Shown piece after piece: positions 1 to 8,041 of a DNA stretch of 64,000 nucleotides (positions are counted from its first letter, which is position 1; every line of letters starts with the position of its first letter). Origin of the DNA: Verrucomicrobiota bacterium (GTDB lineage: Bacteria; Verrucomicrobiota; Verrucomicrobiia; CAIQCK01); assembly GCA_016235595.1 (NCBI GenBank), contig JACRJX010000032.1, positions 1 to 64,000 on the forward strand, given 5' to 3'. A program made the position numbers and the translations under genes. A model generated the notes under the pieces. The model had not been told where the DNA came from, did not search any database, and worked only from the letters and a program-made list of their open reading frames with translations.

Positions 1-581
1 AAGCGATAGCCGGTCTTTTCCACGTCGAGTCCGGGGTGACTGCCGACGACTTTCACGCCGTTGTCGGTCTGCACGGCCACGTTGGCGCCGTTGATTTCCA
101 CCAGCATCGTGAACCACTGGCCTTGCGGAAACTTGCCCGGCACCTTGCCCAACTGCTCCACTTTCGACTTCGGGTCCTTCTTGTCCTTGTCCTTGTTGAT
201 TGTCAGCGCCTCGGCGTCCACGGCGATGCGGAAGAGATGGCCCTTTGCGTGATTGAAGCTGAGGTTGAACGCTTTTGCGCCATCGAGCTTGAAGGAAAAC
301 CGGATGATGGAGTTGCGGTTCGGCTGAGTGAGCGTCATCACCGCCGCGTGTTTGTCGGAGGTCTTCTCCTTGCCGACAACCGCGCCGTCGCGGACCTGCC
401 AAGTGCCCTTGGCAACGTTCCAGTTCCTGCCAAGCGTGCTGCCGGCGAAGTTCTCTTCGACAAGGACCTTGCCAGCCTTCGACTGCGCTGGTTTGAGGTC
501 GGCGGCCTTTTCGGCAAGGCAAATCGCAGCGGCACAACCGAAACTGACCACGGTAACAAGTGTGAGAAGTTTTGAGTTCAT
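1..581 (-). CDS. Secreted LamG/DUF1080-like beta-sandwich protein, 3' end cut by window edge
   Basis: The reading frame starts at the ATG complementary to 579-581 and stays open to base 1, so the C-terminus lies outside the window. The first ~25 residues (starting MNSKLLTLVTVVSFGCAA) form a signal peptide. The mature part has the look of a concanavalin-like/DUF1080 sandwich: an early NWNVAKGTWQVRDGAVVG stretch matches the usual W-x-V-x-DG opening of that fold, followed by hydrophobic strands. It is the last visible gene of a minus-strand operon with three sulfatases, 32 bp after the nearest one. The likely role is glycan binding or 3-keto-glycoside cleavage outside the cytoplasm, but sequence alone does not separate the two. 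The fold call is fair; the function is open. Confidence 0.7.
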   Translation of the reverse strand, partial: MNSKLLTLVTVVSFGCAAAICLAEKAADLKPAQSKAGKVLVEENFAGSTLGRNWNVAKGTWQVRDGAVVGKEKTSDKHAAVMTLTQPNRNSIIRFSFKLDGAKAFNLSFNHAKGHLFRIAVDAEALTINKDKDKKDPKSKVEQLGKVPGKFPQGQWFTMLVEINGANVAVQTDNGVKVVGSHPGLDVEKTGYR

Positions 582-613
582 GGCAAATCCTTCTTGCGTT
601 AATGGATGCGATC

Positions 614-2545
614 TCATGGAACACCGGCGGTGACTTTAAGATGCGCGATGGTGCCCTCGAACTTCGCTTTGCCACCGTAGTCGGCCACGGGCACGGCGTC
701 GTCGAAACCGACACAGAACCTTTCCTGTGGCTGGCGATGCAACAAACCTGCGTTCTTGCCGGTCGCTGCTTCCTTGCCGTTGATCGCCAACCGCATCTGG
801 CCACCGGCGGCAAGCGCCGCCTCCACCGAAAAGCGGCCGGTCGGAGTCTCGTTCGCCGCGATGCTCGTGTGTTCCTTGCCGGTGCGCACCGTGAACATCA
901 ACCGGCCGCTCTTGAGGTAAAGCGAGTAACCGACCGCTTTGCCACCGTGTGCAACGATGACGCCGTCGGGCGACTTCGACTCGACTTCGCACGTGATCGT
1001 GATCGGCCGGTTGGCCACTTGCGGAGCGGCCTCGCCGTCGAGCGCGTCGCCGATCTTCAGTGCGTCAAGCGAGGCGGACTTCACGTTCTTCGTGGCCGGC
1101 GGTGATTTCTTTTTTGCGGCACCTTTGCGTTTCGGCCCATCCTCGGTTGGATAGAGCGTGACGGGATTCTCAGCAAAGCCCGCCGGCCGCACGCCGGGAC
1201 CCGGTTTGCCGTTGCCGATGTCGTCGGCCATCTTCAGCGCGAGAGCCTTGAGGCGGCTCACCACGTCAGGATGTGCCGACGCCACGTCGTCGCGCTCGCC
1301 GATGTCCGTATCGAGGTTGTAAAGACGCGGCTTGTCCAGTGAAGCCGGAACCATTTCGCCGCCTTTCTTCCGGCCTTCAGACTGCGGCGCAATGGCAAGT
1401 TTCCACGGGCCAGCGCGCACGGCCTGGAGCTTGTAGCCGTGGTAATAATAGCGCGCTTCGTGGGGCGACTCTTTTGTTTTGCCGAACAGCAGCGGAGAGA
1501 TGTCCTTGCCGTCAATCCTCCTGTCAGTGGGCACCGTGCCGCCCGCGAGCTTCACGAACGTCGGCAGGAAATCAATATTGCCCGCGATGGCGTCGCACGC
1601 GCTGCCGGGCGCAACCTTGCCCGGCCACCACGCCAGCGTCGGCTCGCGCACGCCACCTTCCCATGTCGTGCCTTTGCCTCCGCGCAACGGGCCCGCGCTG
1701 CCGCCGTCGGCGCCTTTGACAAGCCACGGGCCGTTGTCGCTGCTGAACATCACCAGCGTGTTGCGGTCGAGCTTCAGTTCGCGCAACGTGTCAAGCACGC
1801 GGCCGACGCTCCAATCCACTTCTTCGACCCAGTCACCGAAGCGCCCGTTGGCCGACTTCCCCGCGAACGCTGCGCCCGGATGCACCGGCGTATGCACGGC
1901 CGTATGCGGCAGGTAGAGGAAGAAGGGCTTGTCCTTGCTCCGCGTGATGAACTTCACGGCCTCGTCTGTGTAACGCTCGACGATGCGGTTCTGCGCGTCG
2001 TCGTCAAGAAGCTCGGCCACCTGCGCGTCGCGCATGAGCGGCACCACGAGTTGGCCGTTGACCGCCGCCTTCTTCTTCATGTCGTTCGAGTAGGGCAGGC
2101 CGAAGTAGTGGTCGAATCCATGCCGCGTCGGCAGAAACTCCGGCTGATCGCCGAGGTGCCATTTGCCGATGCACATCGTGGCGTAGCCTTGCGCTTTCAT
2201 CAGTTCTGCCACCGTGTGCTCCTCGCGGTTGATGCCGTGCGCACAGCCCGGTGGAAACACACCGGGGACCGAGACGCGCGCCCCGTAGCAACCGGTCATC
2301 ACCTGCGCGCGCGACACCGAACAAACCGGCGCGGCGTAGAAGCTGGTAAACTTCATCCCTTCCTTCGCCATGCGGTCGAGTTGCGGCGTGCGGTTCTTGG
2401 TCGAGCCAAACGGCCCGATGTCGCCGTAGCCCATGTCGTCAATGAAGATGAGGACGATGTTGGGCGGCGGCGTGTTCTCGGCGGTGGCGTGGCCGCAGAC
2501 AAATACGATCAACGTGACGATGAAAAGGAGGATGCGTGTGCTCAT
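614..2545 (-). CDS. Secreted family S1 sulfatase with C-terminal LamG-like domain
   Basis: A 643-residue sulfatase (alkaline-phosphatase superfamily). I start it at the ATG at 2543-2545 because that gives a signal peptide (MSTRILLFIVTLIVFVCGHA), whereas longer frames overlap the upstream sulfatase. Calcium-site aspartates are D36-D37, the formylglycine motif is C75-S-V-S-R79, and GKWHLG and FSSDNGPW motifs follow. The motif has Val where most sulfatases have Pro or Ala, although Cys and Arg are intact. From about residue 480 a linker rich in Lys and Pro leads to a ~150-residue beta-sandwich that looks like LamG/concanavalin, probably for glycan binding. It should hydrolyse sulfate esters in the periplasm or outside after Cys-to-formylglycine maturation. 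It lies 34 bp after the preceding sulfatase. Confidence 0.92.
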   Translation of the reverse strand: MSTRILLFIVTLIVFVCGHATAENTPPPNIVLIFIDDMGYGDIGPFGSTKNRTPQLDRMAKEGMKFTSFYAAPVCSVSRAQVMTGCYGARVSVPGVFPPGCAHGINREEHTVAELMKAQGYATMCIGKWHLGDQPEFLPTRHGFDHYFGLPYSNDMKKKAAVNGQLVVPLMRDAQVAELLDDDAQNRIVERYTDEAVKFITRSKDKPFFLYLPHTAVHTPVHPGAAFAGKSANGRFGDWVEEVDWSVGRVLDTLRELKLDRNTLVMFSSDNGPWLVKGADGGSAGPLRGGKGTTWEGGVREPTLAWWPGKVAPGSACDAIAGNIDFLPTFVKLAGGTVPTDRRIDGKDISPLLFGKTKESPHEARYYYHGYKLQAVRAGPWKLAIAPQSEGRKKGGEMVPASLDKPRLYNLDTDIGERDDVASAHPDVVSRLKALALKMADDIGNGKPGPGVRPAGFAENPVTLYPTEDGPKRKGAAKKKSPPATKNVKSASLDALKIGDALDGEAAPQVANRPITITCEVESKSPDGVIVAHGGKAVGYSLYLKSGRLMFTVRTGKEHTSIAANETPTGRFSVEAALAAGGQMRLAINGKEAATGKNAGLLHRQPQERFCVGFDDAVPVADYGGKAKFEGTIAHLKVTAGVP

Positions 2546-2579
2546 GGCCGTTGTTAGTCCCTCGTCTGCTGGACGATCA

Positions 2580-4085
2580 TCATTGAGGCCGGGTGTGGGT
2601 GTTCTTTCTCGCCTCTGCAAGCAATGCTGAAAGCCGCTTCACAACGTCGGGCTTCTCCGACCAGAGATTCTTCGTCTCGGCTGGATCGTCCGCGAGGTTG
2701 TAGAGCTGGTTTTGATTCTCCACGTCAGCTTTGGATTTCTTGGCTTTCTTGCCGCCTTCGGCTCGTGGGGATTCGTTGCGCTCAATCAACTTCCAACTAC
2801 CTTCGCGAATCGCGAAGACGCCGGAGGCGGAGTCGAGAACGACGGTATTGCGCACGCGGGCGTTCGGTTCGCCCTTCCAAGCAGCAAGCGCGTTGAAGCT
2901 GTCTTCGCCGGCGTTGGCGGGCAATGACTCGCCGAGCAACGCGGCGCAGGTGGCCAGCACGTCGTTGAGGCAGAGCATGGTGTCGCAGGTCGTGCCCGCA
3001 GGCACCTGTCCCGGCCAGCGGACGATGAACGGCACGCGGAAACCGCCTTCGTAAATGCTGTGTTTGCGTCCGCGTAATGCGCCGCAGATGGCGTGGCCGG
3101 CCTGTTTGGCCTGCCACTGCGCGGCAAGCCGCTCGTTGTCGGCCACCACACCGCCGTTGTCGCTGGTGAACAGGATGAGGGTCTGGTCGAGCACGCCGGC
3201 CTTTTCCAGCGCGGCGCGCACCCAGCCGACGTGCGCATCGAGTTCCTGCACAAAATCGCCATAGGGACCGCACTCGCTCTTGCCGGCGAACTCCGTCGCG
3301 GGGGTGATGCTGTTGTGGGCAATGTTTGAGGCGTCGTAGAGGAAGAACGGTTTGCCTTTGCCCGCCGACCGCTCGATGAACTCCACGGCCTTCTTCGCAA
3401 TGTCGCCGGCCACATGGTCCTCTTTGTAATAGGCATCGGGACTCCAGGGTTCGATGTCGGCGCGGCCCACCATCTTCACCTTGTCGCCCGGTTTGCGGCC
3501 GACGAAACGGTGGTTCTCGATGTAGATGCGCGGCTGGTTGCCGACGTTGGCCGCCATGCCGTAGAACCAATCGAACCCGACTTCCAACGGCCCCGGCTTG
3601 ATTTCCTCCTGGCTGAAGTCGTAGCGCACGCGGGGATCGTCGCCCTTGCCGAAGCCGAGGTGCCACTTGCCAACCGCGCCGGTGGCATAGCCGTTCTTCT
3701 GAAACAGCTTCGCGAGCGTGACCCGGTCGAGATCGAACAACAGCGCGCCGCCCGGCGCGTGGACGCCCGTGGGATGATGCCGCGGTTCGCGCCAGAAATA
3801 GCGGCCCGCCATCAACCCGTAGCGCGTTGGCGAGCAGACCGAACCGGGTGTGTAGGCGTAGGTGAACCGCCGCCCTTCCTGCGCGAGCCGATCAATGTTC
3901 GGCGTCTTGATCTTCGTCGCTCCATAGCAGCCGACATCGCCATAGCCGAGGTCATCAGCGAGAATGAGAACGACATTGGGTCGTGCCCCGGACGCCCCCG
4001 TCTGCGCCGGGCCCGCTTCGGCGGCCATCAGCCAATGGCTGCAAACAACACAACAGATCACAAGAAAGACGAAACGATGTTTCAT
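2580..4085 (-). CDS. Secreted family S1 sulfatase (arylsulfatase A-like)
   Basis: A 501-residue sulfatase. The N-terminal ~22 residues are a signal peptide. Visible catalytic features in order are D44-D45 of the calcium site, the formylglycine motif C84-S-P-T-R88 followed by YGLMAGRY, a GKWHLG motif, and FTSDNGG. The C-terminal part carries the usual LYNLADDPAETKNL segment of S1 sulfatases. The substrate cannot be read from the sequence; the family covers sulfated polysaccharides, glycosaminoglycans and aryl sulfates. It is the second gene of the operon starting at 5503, 23 bp after its neighbour, so it is very likely co-transcribed and acts on the same sulfated glycan. Confidence 0.94.
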   Translation of the reverse strand: MKHRFVFLVICCVVCSHWLMAAEAGPAQTGASGARPNVVLILADDLGYGDVGCYGATKIKTPNIDRLAQEGRRFTYAYTPGSVCSPTRYGLMAGRYFWREPRHHPTGVHAPGGALLFDLDRVTLAKLFQKNGYATGAVGKWHLGFGKGDDPRVRYDFSQEEIKPGPLEVGFDWFYGMAANVGNQPRIYIENHRFVGRKPGDKVKMVGRADIEPWSPDAYYKEDHVAGDIAKKAVEFIERSAGKGKPFFLYDASNIAHNSITPATEFAGKSECGPYGDFVQELDAHVGWVRAALEKAGVLDQTLILFTSDNGGVVADNERLAAQWQAKQAGHAICGALRGRKHSIYEGGFRVPFIVRWPGQVPAGTTCDTMLCLNDVLATCAALLGESLPANAGEDSFNALAAWKGEPNARVRNTVVLDSASGVFAIREGSWKLIERNESPRAEGGKKAKKSKADVENQNQLYNLADDPAETKNLWSEKPDVVKRLSALLAEARKNTHTRPQ

Positions 4086-4108
4086 GGAAGATTCACTTCA
4101 CGTTGTTT

Positions 4109-5503
4109 TCAGTCCGCTTTGTCCACGACACCGTCGCCGGCGTCTCTCGGTATCTCCTTCAAGTCGCCTGCGCGAAGGTCGGCAAGAATGGCCTGCAACT
4201 GCTTCACCCGCTCCGGCTCGGCTTGCGCAAGATCCTTCTCCTCGAACGGGTCGGCAGTGACGTTGAACAACTCGATGCCCGCCTTGTTCTTCTTCGTCGC
4301 CTTGCGAACAATGAGCTTCCAGCCGTCGCGCAATACGATGGCGCCTGACGGGTGCGGAATGTAGATCGTGCGCGGGGCCGGTTTCTCCACCGCGCCGGTC
4401 AGCAGCGGCCACGCGTCCATGCCGTCGAACTTCAGGTCCGCGGGCGGCTGCCACCCGGCGAGTTTCGTCAACGTCGGCATCCAGTCGACGGCGTGAAGCG
4501 GGGCCGTGAGTTTGCGCGGCGCGAGCTTGCCGGGCCAGTTGGCGAACGCAGCCACGCGCACGCCGCCTTCGTAGAGTGTGTTCTTGTGGCCGCGCAACGG
4601 CAGGTTGCTACTGAGCGCGGGTGAATCGGGCACTTTGCCAACGTATGGATTCCGGCCCGCGGGCTGCCCGCCGTTGTCAGAAGTGAACACGATGAGTGTG
4701 TCGCGGCGCTGGCCGGTTTCTTCCAGCGCGGCGATAAACTCGCCGACCTTCGTGTCGAGTTGCGTGACAAACGCCGCCAGCCGCAGCAGCGAATCGTTTT
4801 TCGCCGGATCCTCATCGAACTTCACGCCGGCGTAGAGCCGTTTGTATTCCCCCGGTGTGTCCACGGGAATGTGAACGGCAAAGAACGGCACGTAGATGAA
4901 CCATGGTGTCTTCTTCTGGCGAATCCACTTCAAGGCCTCGCGCGCGACTAGTTCGGTGGCGTTGCCTTCCTCGTCGAGGCGCTTGAGATCGCGGTGCCAG
5001 GTGTCCTCGTAGGGACCGGGACGATACTTGTGCGTCCACGGGTCCACCGCGCCGCAGAGCGCGCCGTAGCTGTGGTCGAAACCGTAATGGTTCGGGCCCC
5101 ATTCGAATTTGGCCCCAAGGTGCCACTTGCCGGAGATGTGCGTCGCGTAGCCGCACTGCTTGAGAGCGGAAGCAATCGTCGGTGTGCCGGGCGGGAATGC
5201 CCGCGAGTTCGACGGCGCGAGCACGTGCGGCCCGAACCGGCTCGTCCAGCGCCCGCTCATCAACGCCGTGCGCGTCGGCGTGCAAACCGGTTGGACATAG
5301 TGGCGATCGAGCTCCACGCCCTCGCGCACGAGCCGGTCCAACACGGGCGTGTGGAACTTCGCACCGTGCCATCCCACGTCGGCCCAGCCGAGGTCGTCGG
5401 CGACGAGAAGCAGGATGTTGGGTTTGGAACTCCCGGCGGCAACGCCCGGCAACGAGGCAGCGACAAGCGCGCCACAGAGGACAACGACAATTTTTGCATT
5501 CAT
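4109..5503 (-). CDS. Secreted family S1 sulfatase (arylsulfatase B/I/J-like)
   Basis: A 464-residue sulfatase that opens the minus-strand operon. A signal peptide covers residues 1-~24. D36-D37 form the calcium site and C74-T-P-T-R78 is the formylglycine motif. The GWADVGWHG start and the GVELDRHYVQPVCTPTR segment with MSGRW after it resemble the arylsulfatase B/I/J branch, whose known members act on N-acetylgalactosamine-4-sulfate; that substrate is only a suggestion here. GKWHLGAKFEWGP and FTSDNGGQ motifs are intact. Its start lies 18-40 bp from three alternating GGTTC half sites and 359 bp from the divergent GntR gene, which makes that regulator a candidate for control. Confidence 0.94.
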   Translation of the reverse strand: MNAKIVVVLCGALVAASLPGVAAGSSKPNILLLVADDLGWADVGWHGAKFHTPVLDRLVREGVELDRHYVQPVCTPTRTALMSGRWTSRFGPHVLAPSNSRAFPPGTPTIASALKQCGYATHISGKWHLGAKFEWGPNHYGFDHSYGALCGAVDPWTHKYRPGPYEDTWHRDLKRLDEEGNATELVAREALKWIRQKKTPWFIYVPFFAVHIPVDTPGEYKRLYAGVKFDEDPAKNDSLLRLAAFVTQLDTKVGEFIAALEETGQRRDTLIVFTSDNGGQPAGRNPYVGKVPDSPALSSNLPLRGHKNTLYEGGVRVAAFANWPGKLAPRKLTAPLHAVDWMPTLTKLAGWQPPADLKFDGMDAWPLLTGAVEKPAPRTIYIPHPSGAIVLRDGWKLIVRKATKKNKAGIELFNVTADPFEEKDLAQAEPERVKQLQAILADLRAGDLKEIPRDAGDGVVDKAD

Positions 5504-5862
5504 AAACCTGCCATGGATGTTGGTTCGATCTGAACCGTCGGTTCCCTGTCACCGTCTTCAGAACGGCCGGAGTCAACCGCCTGAAATTCCGCTCCGGGCG
5601 GCAGGCCGCAGGGTGGCGCGGCCACTTCACTTCCCGCGCCTCACCGATGGTTCAGGTTGATTAAACACGGGGGCATCTACTTCGTTGCAGAGTTTTTTGC
5701 CGCGGGCTGCCGGCGTTGTATTCCCGGCAGCGGCGGTTGTGGCGATGACGCCTGTCGGGTGAACCTCATGCTGCCGAGGCTGTCGGAACGCGTGGCGGGG
5801 ACCAGGCGCACGGGAGGGTGGAGACACAGAGAAAAAACTCTTGACACTATATTATATATGAT
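5504..5862. other. 359-bp divergent intergenic region between sulfatase operon and GntR operon
   Basis: No convincing coding sequence is visible here: the short open frames lack start signals and recognisable protein character. The stretch holds the promoters for two divergent operons. Near the sulfatase side are alternating GGTTC/GAACC half sites at 5522-5544. Near the GntR side the base composition switches abruptly to AT-rich at 5831-5869, with a TTGACA box and an imperfect palindrome. A short poly-T at 5694-5699 has no clear stem before it. Confidence 0.7.
5522..5544. promoter_or_regulatory. Alternating GGTTC/GAACC half sites, candidate operator
   Basis: GGTTC (5522-5526), GAACC (5532-5536) and GGTTC (5540-5544) form two overlapping inverted repeats with 5- and 3-base spacers. 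They lie 18-40 bp upstream of the first sulfatase start at 5503. Position and symmetry suggest a regulator site, but chance cannot be excluded for 5-base arms. Confidence 0.35.
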
Positions 5863-5867
5863 ATGAA
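5841..5867 (+). promoter_or_regulatory. Candidate promoter with imperfect palindromic operator for the GntR gene
   Basis: A perfect TTGACA box at 5841-5846 is followed after 15 bases by TATGAA (5862-5867), a plausible -10. Between them, 5849-5864 is a 16-base AT-rich palindrome with seven of eight symmetric pairs matched, close in style to FadR/GntR-type operators. The palindrome overlaps the promoter core, which fits autorepression. If this promoter is used, transcription would begin near 5874 and the second ATG (5878) would be the real start. Confidence 0.45.
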
Positions 5868-6585
5868 ATCCGCCGCCATGGCAGACATCCTCAAGCGTCA
5901 CCTCCTGCGAGACCAAATCCGCGATCATCTCCTGGACCGCATCGGCAGTGGCGCGCTCGCGCCCGGCAACCGGATTGTGGAGGCTCGTGTGTGTGAGGAA
6001 CTTGGCGTCAGTTCGATTCCCGTCCGCGAGGCCATTCGCGAATTGGTGACGATGGGCGTGCTCGCCGCCGCCACGCACAAGGGGGCGTGGGTCCGCGAGG
6101 TAAGCCTCGACGAGACGGTGGAGGCATTGCAGGTCAAGTCGGCGCTCGACGCGCTGGCGGCGCGCCTGGCGGCGCCGAAACTGAAAGGCAATTGCGCGGA
6201 GTTGAGGCGGCTTTACGAAGACATCAAGAAGGCGGCACGGCGGCGCGATTTCGTAACCTATCAACAGTGCAATCAGGCGTTTCACCGGCACATCGTGGAA
6301 ACGGCGGGCAATGCGGCGTTGCTGCGATCGTGGTCGTCGCTGGCGTTTGAGGTGCGCACGCGGTTCATCATGGATTTTCTGGCGAATGGCGACGCCGTCG
6401 GCATTGCGTTCGAGCATGAGCCGATCGTGGAGGCGTTCGAGGAGGGGAAAACGGAGTGCGCGGCGAAACTGCTGGCATCGCACTCCAATAATCTCGTCGC
6501 TTATTTGCGGCGGCTGCGCGTGACCCCGGAAAAGGAGCCACAGCCGACGCATTCTGCGAAATCCAAGGAACATCAAAACAAGTGA
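5863..6585 (+). CDS. GntR-family transcriptional regulator (FadR/FCD type)
   Basis: A 240-residue regulator. Residues ~10-75 are a GntR winged helix-turn-helix (a typical LAPGNRIVEARVCEELGVS stretch and a PVREAIRELVTMGVL recognition helix), and residues ~85-215 are an all-helical FCD ligand domain with the HRHIV and FEHEPIVEAF histidine positions that bind a metal and carboxylated ligand in this family. FCD regulators usually sense organic or sugar acids. I give the first ATG, but 5878 is a good alternative because the promoter-like sequence overlaps the first. It overlaps the next gene by four bases, so it is the first gene of the downstream operon and may also control the divergent sulfatases. 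Confidence 0.9.
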   Translation: MKSAAMADILKRHLLRDQIRDHLLDRIGSGALAPGNRIVEARVCEELGVSSIPVREAIRELVTMGVLAAATHKGAWVREVSLDETVEALQVKSALDALAARLAAPKLKGNCAELRRLYEDIKKAARRRDFVTYQQCNQAFHRHIVETAGNAALLRSWSSLAFEVRTRFIMDFLANGDAVGIAFEHEPIVEAFEEGKTECAAKLLASHSNNLVAYLRRLRVTPEKEPQPTHSAKSKEHQNK

Positions 6586-8006
6586 ACAAGACCCTCATGC
6601 ACAACAATCCCACGACCCGTCGCAGATTCATTCACACGAACGTCTCCCGCCGACAGTTCCTCGCCGCCGCCGCCGCAACCTGGGCGACAACCCACATCGT
6701 TCCATGCCACGTCCTTGGCGGGCCGGGACAAACCGCGCCGGGCGCGAAGGTCAACCTCGCCGGCGTCGGCGTTGGCGGGGTGGGGTTCGGTCAGCTCAGG
6801 GCCTGCGATCAAGCCGGGTTCAATATCGTTGCGCTTTGCGATGTGGACGATGTCTATGCGAAGAAGGCTTACGACAAGTGGCCGCAGGCGCGGCGCTATC
6901 GCGATTATCGCGAGATGCTCCAGGCCGAAGGCGACAAGATTGACGCCGTCTATTGCGGCACGCCCGATCACACGCACGCGGTCGTCACGCTCGCCGCGCT
7001 GCGCCGCAAGAAACACGTCTGTTGCGTCAAGCCGCTCACCCGCACGGTGGAGGAGAATCGCGCCGTGGTTGCCGCCGCAATCCAGGCGGGTGTTTGCACC
7101 CAGGTCACGGCGCAGGCCAACACGAGTGAGCCAGCCTGCCGCACCTGCGAGTTGATTCAGGCTGGCGCGATCGGCCCGGTGCGCGAAGTCCACATCTGGA
7201 GCAATCGTCCGCTCTGGCCGCAAGGCATGACGCGCCCGCCGGGACAGGACGTGGTGCCGGCGACGCTGGACTGGGACTTGTGGATCGGCCCGGCAGCGAT
7301 GCGGCCGTTCAAGAATGAGTGGCCGGAAAACGACCTGGTGCTGCAGCAGATCGTCGCGGCCCGTGGCAGGAAGCCGAACCACAAGAGTGTGTATCATCCG
7401 TGGAATTTCCGCGGCTGGTGGGACTTTGGCACCGGTTCACTCGGCGACATGGGCTGCCATTATTTCAACACACCGTTCCGTGCGCTGAAGCTCGAGCACG
7501 CGGTCGCTGTGCAGGCCTCCACCACACGCGCGTTTGATGAAACCGCGCCGTTGGCCGCCATAGTCACCTACGATTACCCCGCGCGCGGCGAGATGCCGGC
7601 GGTGCGCGTGGTGTGGTATGACGGCGGGTTGAAACCGCCGGCTCCGCATGAAATCAAGGGGCGGCCACTGCCCGATGAAGGGGTGCTCTACATCGGCGAC
7701 AAGGGCAAGATGCTCGGCCCGAAGATACTGCCCGTCACGGAATCATCGAAGTTCGACGACCTGCCCAAGACACTGCGCCGCCGCGACGGCACATGGGCGG
7801 AGTGGATGGAAGCAATCAAGGGCGGCGAGAAAGCCGGCTGCCATTTCGAGTGGGCCGGTCTGCTGACCGAGGCCGTGTTGCTCGGCAACATCGCCATCCG
7901 CACCGGCCAGCGCATCGAGTGGGACGCGCCCAACGCGCGCGTCACCAACGTCGAATCAGCCAACAAACTCGTTGCGCAGCCGTATCGAAGCGGCTGGACG
8001 CTGTAA
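6582..8006 (+). CDS. Tat-exported Gfo/Idh/MocA-family oxidoreductase
   Basis: A 474-residue NAD(P)-dependent sugar oxidoreductase. The N-terminus carries a twin-arginine signal (SRRQFLAAAAA, residues ~22-32) so it should be exported folded with its cofactor. A Rossmann segment follows with a G-V-G-V-G-G-V-G pattern and ALCDVDD ending the second strand. The usual E-K-P catalytic motif reads V-K-P (CCVKPLTRT), keeping the lysine. The C-terminal substrate domain ends in the conserved GQRIEWD segment. The GTG start overlaps the GntR stop, with AAGGAA 11 bases upstream; ATG at 6597 is an alternative. Next to a DUF1080 gene, a role in making or reading 3-keto-glycosides is likely. Confidence 0.9.
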   Translation: MNKTLMHNNPTTRRRFIHTNVSRRQFLAAAAATWATTHIVPCHVLGGPGQTAPGAKVNLAGVGVGGVGFGQLRACDQAGFNIVALCDVDDVYAKKAYDKWPQARRYRDYREMLQAEGDKIDAVYCGTPDHTHAVVTLAALRRKKHVCCVKPLTRTVEENRAVVAAAIQAGVCTQVTAQANTSEPACRTCELIQAGAIGPVREVHIWSNRPLWPQGMTRPPGQDVVPATLDWDLWIGPAAMRPFKNEWPENDLVLQQIVAARGRKPNHKSVYHPWNFRGWWDFGTGSLGDMGCHYFNTPFRALKLEHAVAVQASTTRAFDETAPLAAIVTYDYPARGEMPAVRVVWYDGGLKPPAPHEIKGRPLPDEGVLYIGDKGKMLGPKILPVTESSKFDDLPKTLRRRDGTWAEWMEAIKGGEKAGCHFEWAGLLTEAVLLGNIAIRTGQRIEWDAPNARVTNVESANKLVAQPYRSGWTL

Positions 8007-8041
8007 CCGGGAAACGAATCCACCAGACTCCGAACACTCCC

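Noticed and set aside
1439-2557. Long open frame on the plus strand, opposite the first sulfatase
   Set aside because: It mirrors the codon structure of the sulfatase, is rich in Arg/His/Ala without any domain landmark, and has no ribosome site. A GC-rich antisense shadow.
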